From Cephalopachus bancanus (lineage: Eukaryota > Chordata > Mammalia > Primates > Tarsiidae): 64,000 nt of DNA. A model generated the notes under the pieces. It was given only the letters and a program-made list of their open reading frames with translations. It was not told where the DNA came from and made no database searches. The stretch lies in contig JAPVLO010000003.1 in assembly GCA_027257055.1 (NCBI GenBank), forward strand, positions 15,193,501 through 15,257,500, written 5' to 3'. How positions within the stretch are numbered: the first letter of the stretch is position 1; every line of letters starts with the position of its first letter. Both the position numbers and the translations under genes were made by a program. Below, one piece after another: positions 23,237-33,569 of the stretch.

Positions 23237-23525
23237 AGTACAGTGGTTAAGAATTGGCTTTGGGCAACCCCCTTGAGTCCCCTCCCACTATGGGAGCTTT
23301 TCTGTTCTCTCAATAAATCCTGCTTTCAAAAAAAAATGGCTTTGAAGTCAGATGTACCTTGGCTAAAAGACTACAATTTGTGTACTTGCTGACTGAGTGT
23401 CCTGGCTGAATACCCTTTGTGAAAAGGATAGGGTAATACCTAATTTACAGGATTGCTGTAAGAACCAGATGAAGTTATTTATATCAAATGCTTGATATGT
23501 AATAAACAGTAGCTATTATAATCCA
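23237..23525 (+). repeat. MIR, split by a small retrocopy
   Basis: The MIR starts with 'acagtggttaagaattggct', continues after the insert as 'tggctttgaagtcagatgta', then 'taatttacaggattgctgta' and 'cagtagctattata' at the tail. The insert at 23263-23336 splits it after the tRNA-like head. Confidence 0.85.
23263..23336 (+). mobile_element. Retrocopied LTR transcript end with poly(A)
   Basis: About 65 bases of LTR-like text ('ccccttgagtcccctcccac' to 'cctgctttc') contain AATAAA at 23312-23317, 10 nt before a 9-base A-run starts. The copy is flanked by the repeat tggctttg at 23255-23262 and 23337-23344, and the insertion site TT/AAGA (23247-23252) suits the L1 endonuclease. It looks like the 3' end of a gammaretrovirus-like ERV RNA moved by L1. 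No coding part is present. Confidence 0.72.
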
Positions 23526-24290
23526 GGAACATGCTTTTTTGTCAGAAACTTTATCAGAGGTAGCAATAGTTTTAGAAACAAAGTGAAATGTTTCAAAAGA
23601 TCAGATTATCAAGGATTATGGCACAAAAATATATAAAGTTACACAGACAAAGAAGATGGTACATCAGAAGCCAAAATTCTTCTATGCTTATGTTTGGGAC
23701 CCTAAGATCAAGCACATGACTACACTGCTGGTCCATTCTATATGTTAGGAGAATATTAACCTTTCCCATCCTTGGTGTAATGTGTTTCATAAAAAACAAA
23801 TAATAAAATTCAACTTATCTGTTTATATAATATAACTCTGGACTGGTTAATTTTATTAAAAGCTTATTTCAAGTCATGTGTTCTTTTCTTTGAGTGAAAA
23901 CTTCCGGAGTGAGGACATGTACTCATTCTGAACATTACCTCCATAACTTTAGCGTATGCTAGAAATGCAAGCTCATCTTTTCATTTTTAATATCAACCCA
24001 TCATATGCCAAAATGGTCACTCAAAAAAATTATCAAAATTACATATTCTGATCATTGTGTGATAGAATTTTTTTTGTACTAAAATATTTTCTTGGGTTTA
24101 ACTCTTACAGTCAGAAAAATAAAATGCTTGAAAACAACAATACTATTAGTATTCATACCAGTTATCAAAGCACTTTTTTAAAAATTGTTTTACTTTTAGG
24201 CCTCTTTTAGGACCAAACTTTTTTTAATTAAAATGCTTTTCTATATAAAATGTATAAGTATATTCAGCAAATGTAAAACATAATATATAG
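23526..24290. other. Unassigned AT-rich DNA, no gene seen
   Basis: No repeat family or exon recognised before the L1-B start. Confidence 0.4.
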
Positions 24291-24320
24291 AGGACTTCTG
24301 GGAAGATGGCAGAGGAGCCA
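24291..24320 (+). promoter_or_regulatory. L1-B 5' end with YY1-type motif
   Basis: AAGATGGC at 24303-24310, 12 bases from the element start. In human L1, a YY1 site at this place sets the transcription start; the same role here is inferred. Confidence 0.6.
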
Positions 24321-25661
24321 GTCAGACTACGCGAGTCCCAGTGTGAGTGAATGAGTGCATGGAAAATTTTGCATATATGTCTGTAGTAAGTGAGTGTGTT
24401 AGTGGCTGACTGAGTGGGGAGTCGGGAACAAGTGGCCAGGACTCTCCTGGTGAAGTGACTAGTGCCACAGCTGCTCTGCTTGGAACCTAGTACTTGGGGG
24501 TGCAGAAGCTGAGTGCCATTTTTTTTTTAATCAGCAAAGCCCTTCCCCATAAGAAGCTGTCAAGAGTTAACTGCCAGCTCCAGGCTCTGTCTTACTACCT
24601 CAGCACCTGGCTGACACTGGCAGCAAGGGCTGAGGAGGGGGCACAAAAGGGAGCTAGAGTCAGAGCCCTACTGGAGAAGATGAAAGAGGCATCCTGCCAC
24701 CATCTTGAAAAATGGGCAAGAAAGTACTCTGGCTTGCTCACCACAGACCAACAGTCCTGACCTCTGTAACCAGTGAATTAACTACTCAGGAGTTGATTGT
24801 AACTCAGAGAGAATATCCCAAAAGCACAAACTCTGGAGGGACAGGATGAGTGCTGAGTCTCAGGTGCTCTACCCTACCCTGATTCACCTGTGGGACAAAG
24901 GTTGTGACCAGAAAAGGATGAGAAAGACTCCTGAAGAGATCAGCAGTGAGTCCAGGGGCTGACTCAACCCCCTACTTCCCTGCAATCCTCTGAATGTCAG
25001 ACTCACATGGCTGGTACACAACTGAGAGAGATGAACCAAGGCAGAGCCTGGACATCAGCAGTGATCAGAGGACTCTACTCCAGGATAAGCCTGGCTAAGG
25101 TGCCCCCCACCAGCACCTGGGGAAGAGACAATCCTGCACTTCCCCATCATAGGGGATCCACCTGAATATACGAGAGTGGGAGGGGAGGACTGACTCCCCA
25201 CCCACCTCCTTCTCCTTCCCTGGGCCAGAAACTGGGGAGACTGTGAATGAGGCAGCATCTCTGCAGGAGGCAACAGAGGGACTACCTGTGAGCAGCTAAG
25301 AGGAACAATTACAGGTCCTGCCACAAGAGGACAGGTTGTTTTTTGGTTTGGGGTTTCTATTTCTTTGTGTGTTTTTTTAATTTTTATTTTTCCTTTGTGC
25401 ACGAATGTGAGGGTTTAATCTGGATGGTTCACCATCTTTTATTTTTTTTTTCCATCTTTTTCCTTTTCTCTTTCTTTCTTTCATTTTTTGTGTTCTGTTA
25501 ATGTGTGTACATGAATGATTGAGTGCTTATCTTTCAGTTTTTTGGTTTGTTTTGTTTTGTTCTTCTTTTTTTTTAAGTTAAATGTGTGTGTGAATGTATA
25601 TGTAAGGGTTCAATTTGAATTCCTTTATTTTTTCTCTTTTCTTTTCTTCATTTTATGTTGG

Positions 25662-25662
<1 letters not shown>

Positions 25663-25714
<52 letters not shown>
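25663..25714 (+). repeat. (TG)n microsatellite in L1-B 5' UTR
   Basis: About 25 uninterrupted TG units. Frames across it encode only Cys-Val repeats and are artefacts. Confidence 0.95.
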
Positions 25715-25716
<2 letters not shown>

Positions 25717-26297
25717 GTTTTCCTGTTTTTTCTTATTTTTAAAATTTTGTATGTTTTGCTTTTTTTCCAGTTTATTTTGGTTTCAGTGTGGGGATGTGTG
25801 TAAGTGTTTAATTGTTTTAGGCTTTGGTTTCTACTTTTGCTTTTCTGTGTTTTATTTTTATTTTTATCCATTTTATTTCACTCTCTTCTCTGTTCTCCTC
25901 ATTGCTCTTACTATATCTTGGACTCAGGAGATCCACATATGTACCCACTGTATCATCAAATAGAGTGGGTGATGGGGAGTGGGTCTCAGGGAACCTATAC
26001 CACAATAAGTGAACTTTGCAAGTAGTTTCTGAATCCTAGCTCCTCATCCTGCACCTTATTCGACTCTCAAAACTACAAGAGATAGCAAAGCTTCCCACTC
26101 ACAGCCCTGTTTCAAAATAGAACAAACTCAGAGCCCTGATCAGGGAAGAATAGAGGGTTAAGCAAACATCAGAAGTGAAAGCCTCTCCCACTGCCACTGA
26201 ATAATGGAACTAAGGAGAAAAGAAAGAGATCTGTCAAAATGGGGGGGGAGGGAATCAATGGAAGAACACAGGTAATTCCTAGTGTAACAAAAAGAAA

Positions 26298-27162
26298 ATG
26301 CCTGAAAAATCAAACCTCAGAGCCTAAACAATGGAAGTTACAAACTGGCCCCAGGATGCAACCACAATTAGAGAATAGATAGAAAGAGTGAATAAGACTC
26401 AAGAAAGACAAAATGCAACACTGAAAGAACCTGTAACAGAGATTTTGGCCATAAAAAATTTCATCCAGGAAATAAATAATAAGATGACAGGCACTGAAAA
26501 CAGAATTAATCAAGTGAAGAAAGAATCTCAGAACTTAAAGACCAAAACATGGAATTAACCCAATCTGTAAAAAACATAGAAAGAAGACTCAGAAATAAAG
26601 AGCAAAGCCTCCAAGAGATGTGTGATTATATAGAGAGGCCAAACCTATGACTGATTGGTATCCCAGAAGAAGAAAGGGAAAGGAAGAAGACCTTGGAGCA
26701 AGTATTCCAGGAGGTTATCCAAAAAAACTTTCTCCATCTCACCAGAGATGTGAGCATCCAACACAACAGATACAGATAGTCCCTGCAAGATATCAAATGA
26801 GAAGACCAACCTCTAGACACATAGTAATTCACCTACATAAACTAGGTACAAAAGAAGAAATCCTAAAGGCAGCAAGAGAGAAAGGTCAGACTACCTACAG
26901 GGAAAAACCAATCAGAATAGCAGCATACCTATCAGCAGAAACCCTACAAGCTAGAAGGGACTGGAGTCCAATATTCAAAGTCCTCAAAGATAAATAATTG
27001 CAACCAAGAATTTCCTACCCATCCAAGTTCAGCTTCATCAGTGATGGAGAATTAAAATCCTTTCCAGACATCCAGTACCTAAGAAATTATGCAGCTTCCA
27101 GACCAGCTCTACCAGAGACACTTTAAAAGGTATTAAGCACAGAAGAAAGAAAAAAAGAATGA
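26298..27162 (+). pseudogene. L1-B ORF1 remnant (RNA-binding protein)
   Basis: The likely start is the ATG at 26298 (MPEKSN). The coiled-coil part reads QERQNATLKEPVTEIL with heptad-like spacing. The RRM part is broken by frameshifts near 26580-26760. The C-terminal domain is readable in the frame 26647-26997, with 'RRPTSRHIVIHLHKLGTKEE' and the conserved 'SAETLQARRDW' block. A stop at 26995 cuts it before the final 'RISYPSKFSFISDGE' text. About 288 codons against 338 in human L1. Not functional. Confidence 0.85.
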
Positions 27163-27295
27163 CTACGCACTTTCCAAGAGAACAGGAGAACACAGATCAA
27201 CAGAGAATACATTGCAATTGCAAACTAAAAAACAATACATACTTCAACCTAAAAGTTATAAGAAAACAAACAAACAAAAACTTTATAAGAACCTC

Positions 27296-30200
27296 ATGAT
27301 GGGGATAAACAATCACATTTCAATGATCAGCATGAATGTGAATGGACTAAATGCACCACAGAGAAGACACAGAATGGCAAACTGGATAAAAAACCATGAC
27401 CCAATGATTTGCTGCATCCAGGAACTCATCTCACCACAAAGGATGCATATAGACTCAAAGTTAGAGGATGGAAAATGAATTTCAAGGTGAATAGATCACA
27501 AAAGAAGGCAAGAGTCACAATCTTAATATCACACAAAACAACCTTTAAGCTATCAAAAATTTTAAAAATATGGTAGTATACTACATAATGATAAAAGACT
27601 CAATCTATCATTAAGGAATATCCATCCTAAACATATATGCACCCAACACAGGAGCACTGTGTTTATAAAGCAACTACTAAATAAATTTTAAAATGATATT
27701 GACTCAAACGCTATAATAGCTGGAGACTTAAATACCCTGCAAACAACCCTAGAAAGATCATCGAGGCAAAAAGTCAACAAAGAGACATGGTACCTCAAAC
27801 TTGACACTTGACAAAAGGAATTAATAGATACCTACAGAACACTTCACCTAACATACATAGAATAAACATTCTACTCATCCCTTCGTGGAACATACTCCAA
27901 GATTGATCACATCATCAGTCATAAATCAAGCATAAACAAATTTCATAAGATTGAAATACTGCCATATACCTTCTCAGCCCACAGTGGAATAAAAAATAAG
28001 TATCAACACCAACAAAAGTCCCCCAAAACCACAAAGACATGAACACTAAACGGCATGATGCTGAATGATTACTGGATCAACACAAAAATCAAAACAGAAA
28101 TTAAGAGTCCTGGAAACAAACGAAAACAAATAAACATCTTAACAAAACATCTGGGATGCCATAAAAAGCAGTTCTAAGAGAGGAATTTATATCTCTACAA
28201 ACACACATCAAGAAAATGGAAAGGTCACAAGTTGACAGCCTAACAAATCACCTAAGGGATCTGAAAAAGACATGACCACCAAAACCCTAACTTTAGCAGA
28301 AGAATCCAGATCACCAACATAAAAGCCCAAATACGGGACATAGAAGACAAAAATATTATAGGAAAAAAATCAACAAAACAAAAAGCTGGTTCTTTGAAAG
28401 AACAGACAAGATCAATGGACCCCTAACTAGAATGACCAAGAGAAAGCCCAAATAAACACAATTGGAAATGCAAAAGTTCATCAAATCACAATTGATGGTA
28501 AAGAAATACAAAAGATTATCAGACACTACTATTCACACCTGTATGGAGGCAAACATGATAACTTGAAATAGAGGACTTTCTGACATCACACAACCTTCTA
28601 AGGTTGAAACAAGAAGACATTGAGACAATAAATAGACAATTAACAACCAAGGAAATTTACTCCATCATAAGAAAACTACCTACAAAAAAAAGCCCTGAAC
28701 CAGACAGCTTTCCAGCAGAATTCCACAAAACATACAAGGAGGAGTTGATACCAATTCTATTGAAAGTATTCCAGGCAATGGAGAAAGATGGAATTATCTG
28801 CAAATAACTTTATGAAGCTAAAATCTACAGGCCAACATCCCTAATGAGCACAGATGTAAAAATTCTCAAGATTCTAGCAAACTGGATCCAGCAACACATC
28901 TCTAAAATCATCCATCATGAACATGTAGGCTTCGTCCCCAGGATACAGAGCTGGTTCAACATTTACAAGACCATAAATGTAATTAAATACACCAAAACTT
29001 GTAAAAACAAGAAACACATGATTATATCATTAAATGTAGAAAAAGCTGATAACATTCAGAATCCCTTCTTGATAAAACCCCTCAAACACCTAGGCATTGA
29101 AGGAACTTACCTCAAAATAGTAAGTGCTATCTACGATAAACTCACAGCCAGCATATTGCTAAATGGACAAAAACTAGAAGAATTTTCCCTGAAAACCAGA
29201 ACAGGACAAGGCTACCCACTCTCACCCCTACTGTTCAATATTGTGTTGGAAGTCCTAGCTCAAGCAATTAGACTACAGAAGGAAACAAGTATCCAAATAG
29301 GAAAAGAAGTTAAGTTATCCTTCTTTGCTACAATATGGTCCTATACTTCAAAAATCCAAGAGAATCTGTCAAAAACCTCCTTGCACTGATAAAGGACTTT
29401 GGCAAAGTCTTGGGGTACAAAATAAATGTGCAAAAGATAGTCAGATTATTATACACCAACAACAAACAGGCAGAGAATCAAATAAAAAGCACAATCCCAT
29501 TCTCAATAGCCACTCAAAAGAATGAAATACCTTGCATCCTCCTAATCAGAGAAGTGAAAGACCTTTACAATGAAAATTACAAAACACTGCTCAAAGAAAT
29601 CCAAGAAGATACAAACAAATGGAAAGACATTCCATGCTCATGGATAGGAAGAATCAACATTGTCAAGATGTCCATCCTTCCAAAGACAATCTACAGATTC
29701 AACACAATACCCATTAAATTACTAACATCATTCTTCTCAGACCTGGAAATGACAATACAGAAATTCATATGGAAACATAAACAATCAGAAATAGCCAAAA
29801 CAATCCTTAGCAAAAGAAACAAAGTGGGAGGTATCACATTTCTAGACGTTAAGCTTTACTATAAGGCAATAATCAAAACAGCCTGGTATCAGTACAAGAA
29901 TAGGCCTATGGACCAATGGAACAGGATAGAGATTCCAGAAGCAAAACCTCAATTTCCCAACAACTCATCTTTGACAAAGCCTCCACCAACAACCACTGGG
30001 GAGAGGAGAACCTGTTCAGTAAACAGTGTTGGGAAAACTGACTGTCCACATGTAGAAGATTAAAACAGGACCCTTATCTATCACCATACACAAAAATCAA
30101 CTCTAAATGGATCAAAGAACTAAACATAAAACCTCAAGCTATAAGAATCTTAGAAATGCAGAAGACACCCTTACAGAAATCAGAGTAGGTAACCAATTTC

Positions 30201-31035
30201 TGAGCAAAACACCAGGTGTCCATGCTGTAAGAAATAAGATAGACAAGTGGGACCTCATTAAACTGAAAAGCTTTTGCAAAGCAAAAGAAACCATAAAGAG
30301 TGTGAGGAGACAGCTCAAAGAATGGGAAAAAATATTTGCCAATGGTATATCTGACAAGGGCCGAACCATCCAGGATCTACAAGGAACTCAAGTGTGCTGA
30401 AAGGAAAAACAAACAGCCCCATTAAAAAGTGGGCAAAAAACATGAAAAGACACTTTCAAAAGAAGATATAGGGGCAGCTAACAGACACATGAAAAAGTGC
30501 TCAGCCTTACTAATCATCAGAGAAATACAAATCAAAACCATATTGAGATACCACCTAACCCCAGTAAGAATGGCTATCATTAATAAAACACACAACAATG
30601 CTGGTAAGGATGTGGAGAAAAGGGAACACTTCAACACTGTTGGTGGGAATGCAAACTAGTTCCGACCTCTATGGAAAACAGTGTGGCAATTTCTAAAAGA
30701 ACTAGAAATTGGCCTTCTATAAGACCCAGCAATCCCCTTACTAGGAATATACTCAGAGGAACTCAAATCATTCTACAAAAAAGATACCTGCACATGCATG
30801 TTTATTGCAGCACTGTTCACAATAGGAAAAAGATGGAACCATCCATACTGTCCATTGAAACTGTAGTGTTTTTAAAAAATTGTGGTACATATACACAAAG
30901 GAATATACAAAGTCATAAAGAAGGACCAACATATGGACTTCACAGCAACTTGGATGGATTTAGAGTCTATACTCAATGATCTATTACAAAAACAAAGAAC
31001 AGAGTACCACATGTTCTCTCATAAGTGGACCTTGA
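27296..31035 (+). pseudogene. L1-B ORF2 remnant (endonuclease and reverse transcriptase)
   Basis: The start is ATG at 27296. The endonuclease begins MMGINNHISMISMNVNGLN, with the Asn of NVNGLN and the Glu of CCIQE kept. It then breaks at 27478. Reverse transcriptase pieces lie at 28604-28807 and 28844-29389; the second has '[20 protein letters not shown]' and '[20 protein letters not shown]'. Near 29321-29341 the FADD box is lost through a small deletion and frame change. The C-terminal part is in the 242-codon frame 29335-30063 and in 30107-30400. The total, about 1,245 codons, is near the normal 1,275. Inactive. Confidence 0.9.
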
Positions 31036-31232
31036 ACATTTATCATAATACTATAAGAAAGAGATTGATAGTAGTACTGCTAAGGTGGCGGGGGGGACAT
31101 CAATAAGGGTACCTGATCAAAAACCAGGCAAAGTGGGGACGAGAGGGAGGCCCAAACTTTACCTGTAAAACGCCCACTTGTATACCTAATCCTGAATTGT
31201 ACCCCACATCTTTAAAATAAAATAACTTTTAA

Positions 31233-31247
31233 AAATTTTACAAAGAA
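31233..31247. other. Junction between L1-B tail and Alu
   Basis: 'attttacaaagaa' before the Alu and 'atttataaagtac' after it (from 31531) are similar and may be an aged target-site duplication of the Alu. Confidence 0.5.
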
Positions 31248-31530
31248 GCCGGACTCGGTGGCTCAGCCTGTAATCCCGCACCTTTGGGAGGCTGAGGTGA
31301 GTGGATTGCCTGAGCCTGCGGGTTCGAGACCCACCTGGGCAGTGAGACCTCATCTCTACAATAAATCAAAAAATCAGCTGGGAATGGTAGTGCATGCCTG
31401 TAATTCCGGCTACTGGGAAGGCTGAGGCGGAAGGATCACCGGAGCCCAGCAGGTCGAAGCTGCGGTGGCCAGGAGTGGCCACTGCACTCCAGTCTGGGCG
31501 ACAGAGTGTGACTCCAACTAAAAAAAAAAA
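31248..31530 (+). mobile_element. Young lineage-specific Alu, full length
   Basis: Starts gccggactcggtggctcagc; the left arm lacks the usual AC before GCCTG and has 'cccgcacctttgggagg'. The B box GGTTCGAGACC is intact at 31320-31330. The middle is 'ctacaataaatcaaaaaatc', and the right arm carries 'gtggccaggagtggccac', an inverted repeat. It ends with 'gactccaacta' and an 11-base A tail. Confidence 0.95.
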
Positions 31531-31544
31531 ATTTATAAAGTACA

Positions 31545-32645
31545 TGAACTACATATGTATTTGTAAAACCAAAGTTTCAATAGTAATATTGGATATATAC
31601 TATAAAAGCCAACTTAAAGATATAGGAATTTTCTATAAGTTATGATATAAAAAAAATCTTTTATTTACATCAAATGGTTTCAGGTTAATATATTAACTCT
31701 GTTATTTTTTTTTAAAAATCTAGAATTAAGGATAAAATGACTTCTATATATAGATATACATTTTCTGGAATTACAGTGTAGCTGCTTAATCACAAAAGTT
31801 AATAAGTGTTTGGAATTGTTAAAAATTACATTGATCATATCACTTTAACAAAAGAGAGAAAAGAATAACACTGTATCTAAGAAAGTACCAAATCTATTTA
31901 AGAACTTGATGACACTGTTGTCACAAACAATAAATATTCCTGATAATATGCTATCCAGTGAAACATCAAGAGAGGAGTAGAAAGAAATTAAGACTAACAA
32001 AGATTTGTCGGGAATAACCTAGAAGGGTTCACTAGAGATGTAGCAGGCCCCGAATCACTGATGGCGCTAATATTCTTAGCTCTGCAAAAAGGTGAGAGGT
32101 AAAAGCTCTTTGTCTTCAATGGAACACTCTTTGGTGGAAGAAAGAGTGCAAAGAAGGAATTATAAAGAAAAAGAAACAGTCACACAATCACGTAGGACAA
32201 AATAAACAGGTTATCTGGAAAGGGAGAATAATCAGACTGATCTCATACTCTTCTATGACAACATTAAAAATCAGGGTCCAGTAAAGCAACACCTGTAAGA
32301 GTTCACAGGAAATGTTTTGAGACATTAATTCTATATTCTCTCCTGTCATTCATGTGTCAGGACAATAGGAAAACCTCAGATAAAGATATATTATTGTCTC
32401 TGCATGATGAGACTCAGTGACTGTTTTCTTTCTTTGATTTTCAATATTTCCCAATTTAACTTACTGGTCAGATATGATCATTACAGTGGAAGAAAATATT
32501 AATACTAATTTAGAGATTAAAACAGAAAAGCAAGAACTACAAAGGGCAGAAAGATGGCTTACTATTTATTCAAAGAATATTTGAGATTTCTGATTTACAT
32601 CAGTTTGTTTTAAAATTTTCATACCAAAAAAAGAAAGATACCCTT
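31545..32645. other. Unassigned AT-rich DNA, no gene seen
   Basis: No family or exon recognised. Confidence 0.4.
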
Positions 32646-32649
32646 AAAA

Positions 32650-32697
<48 letters not shown>

Positions 32698-32724
32698 ACA
32701 CACACAAACACACACACATACACC
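32650..32724 (+). repeat. (CA)n microsatellite
   Basis: A long CA run with single interruptions near 32691, 32707 and 32719. Confidence 0.95.
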
Positions 32725-33569
32725 TCTACCTTTTCTGATTTCAAGGGAAAGCTAAAATGGATTCATAAAGAAATTATACTACAGAAGAAAGAGGCTAAGG
32801 CTCTCTTCCAAACCAAATAATTCCACTTCTCATCAGTTGCTTTTTGTTTACTTGTTCTTAGGAAATAACTAATCAGTATGTTTTTCTTTTTCCTCTTCCC
32901 TTAAGTATCTTTTAGGAACATTTTCCATTTAAACTAGAAAGTAAATTACTATTTTAAATATTTATTTAATATTTAGGAATACTTAGTTATTTAAAAATAT
33001 TTTTACTTTTATTACTTAAAAAGTTTAAGACATTTGTTTTAATAATTTGACAATAATTCATTAATGCTTAATTAAAATAATTATTTTAAAGTATTAAAAC
33101 AAGAAATTCCTACTTAAATGAATGCTTGTCACATAACATCATTGAAACAAACCCATAAGGAAAATGTAAAACAGAATAGCCTTAAAGAATAAGTACATTT
33201 TAGTAACTGCATTAAATAAAACATTTTAGTCTTTCTGAGAATTTACTACTGAGGTTAACTAGGCACTGTGAAGAGATACCTTTTCCTCTGTGGACCAGAA
33301 ACTCCCTGACTTAAGCACAACTTCCCAGGAGACCTTGTAAATGCAAAGGGCCCACCCCCAGAGTTGCTGGGAAGTCCACAGTGCTGGAAAGAACCATGTT
33401 GAAGGAAAGAGCAGGTGAGCACAGCATCCTTTCAGAAGAGTTGGTGTAGTCACACACAGAAAAAAGTTCAGTGAGACTTTTAGTTTCCAGTTCAGAAAGG
33501 ACAAGAGAACTACCAACTAGAAACCAGGATAATAAAAGTCTGCACAGTCTTAACACCTGTGCAAGAATA
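32725..33569. other. Unassigned DNA upstream of Tigger
   Basis: AT-rich to about 33240, then a block of more balanced composition to 33550. Overlapping minus-strand frames (33259-33598) and a donor-like 'gagcaggtgagc' at 33408-33419 occur there, but nothing supports an exon. Confidence 0.35.

Larger units (their letters stand above)
24291..31232 (+). mobile_element. L1-B: full-length lineage-specific L1, inactive
   Basis: Begins with aggacttctgggaagatggc, the typical L1 5' end with a YY1-type AAGATGGC core. The 5' UTR runs about 1.9 kb and contains a T-rich part and a long TG repeat. ORF1 (about 26298-27162) and ORF2 (27296-31035) follow in the usual order, then a 3' UTR ending 'gaattgtaccccacatct' and an AT-rich tail. 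Length is about 6.9 kb. Stops, frameshifts and a lost FADD motif make it inactive. No clear target-site duplication was found. A young Alu sits 16 bases beyond the tail. Confidence 0.93.

Noticed and set aside
25515..26025. Overlapping frames on both strands across the TG repeat
   Set aside because: They are low-complexity translations of a microsatellite and T-rich DNA within the L1-B 5' UTR.
33400..33425. Splice-donor-like gagcaggtgagc
   Set aside because: A single donor-like word without an open exon or matching acceptor is expected by chance.
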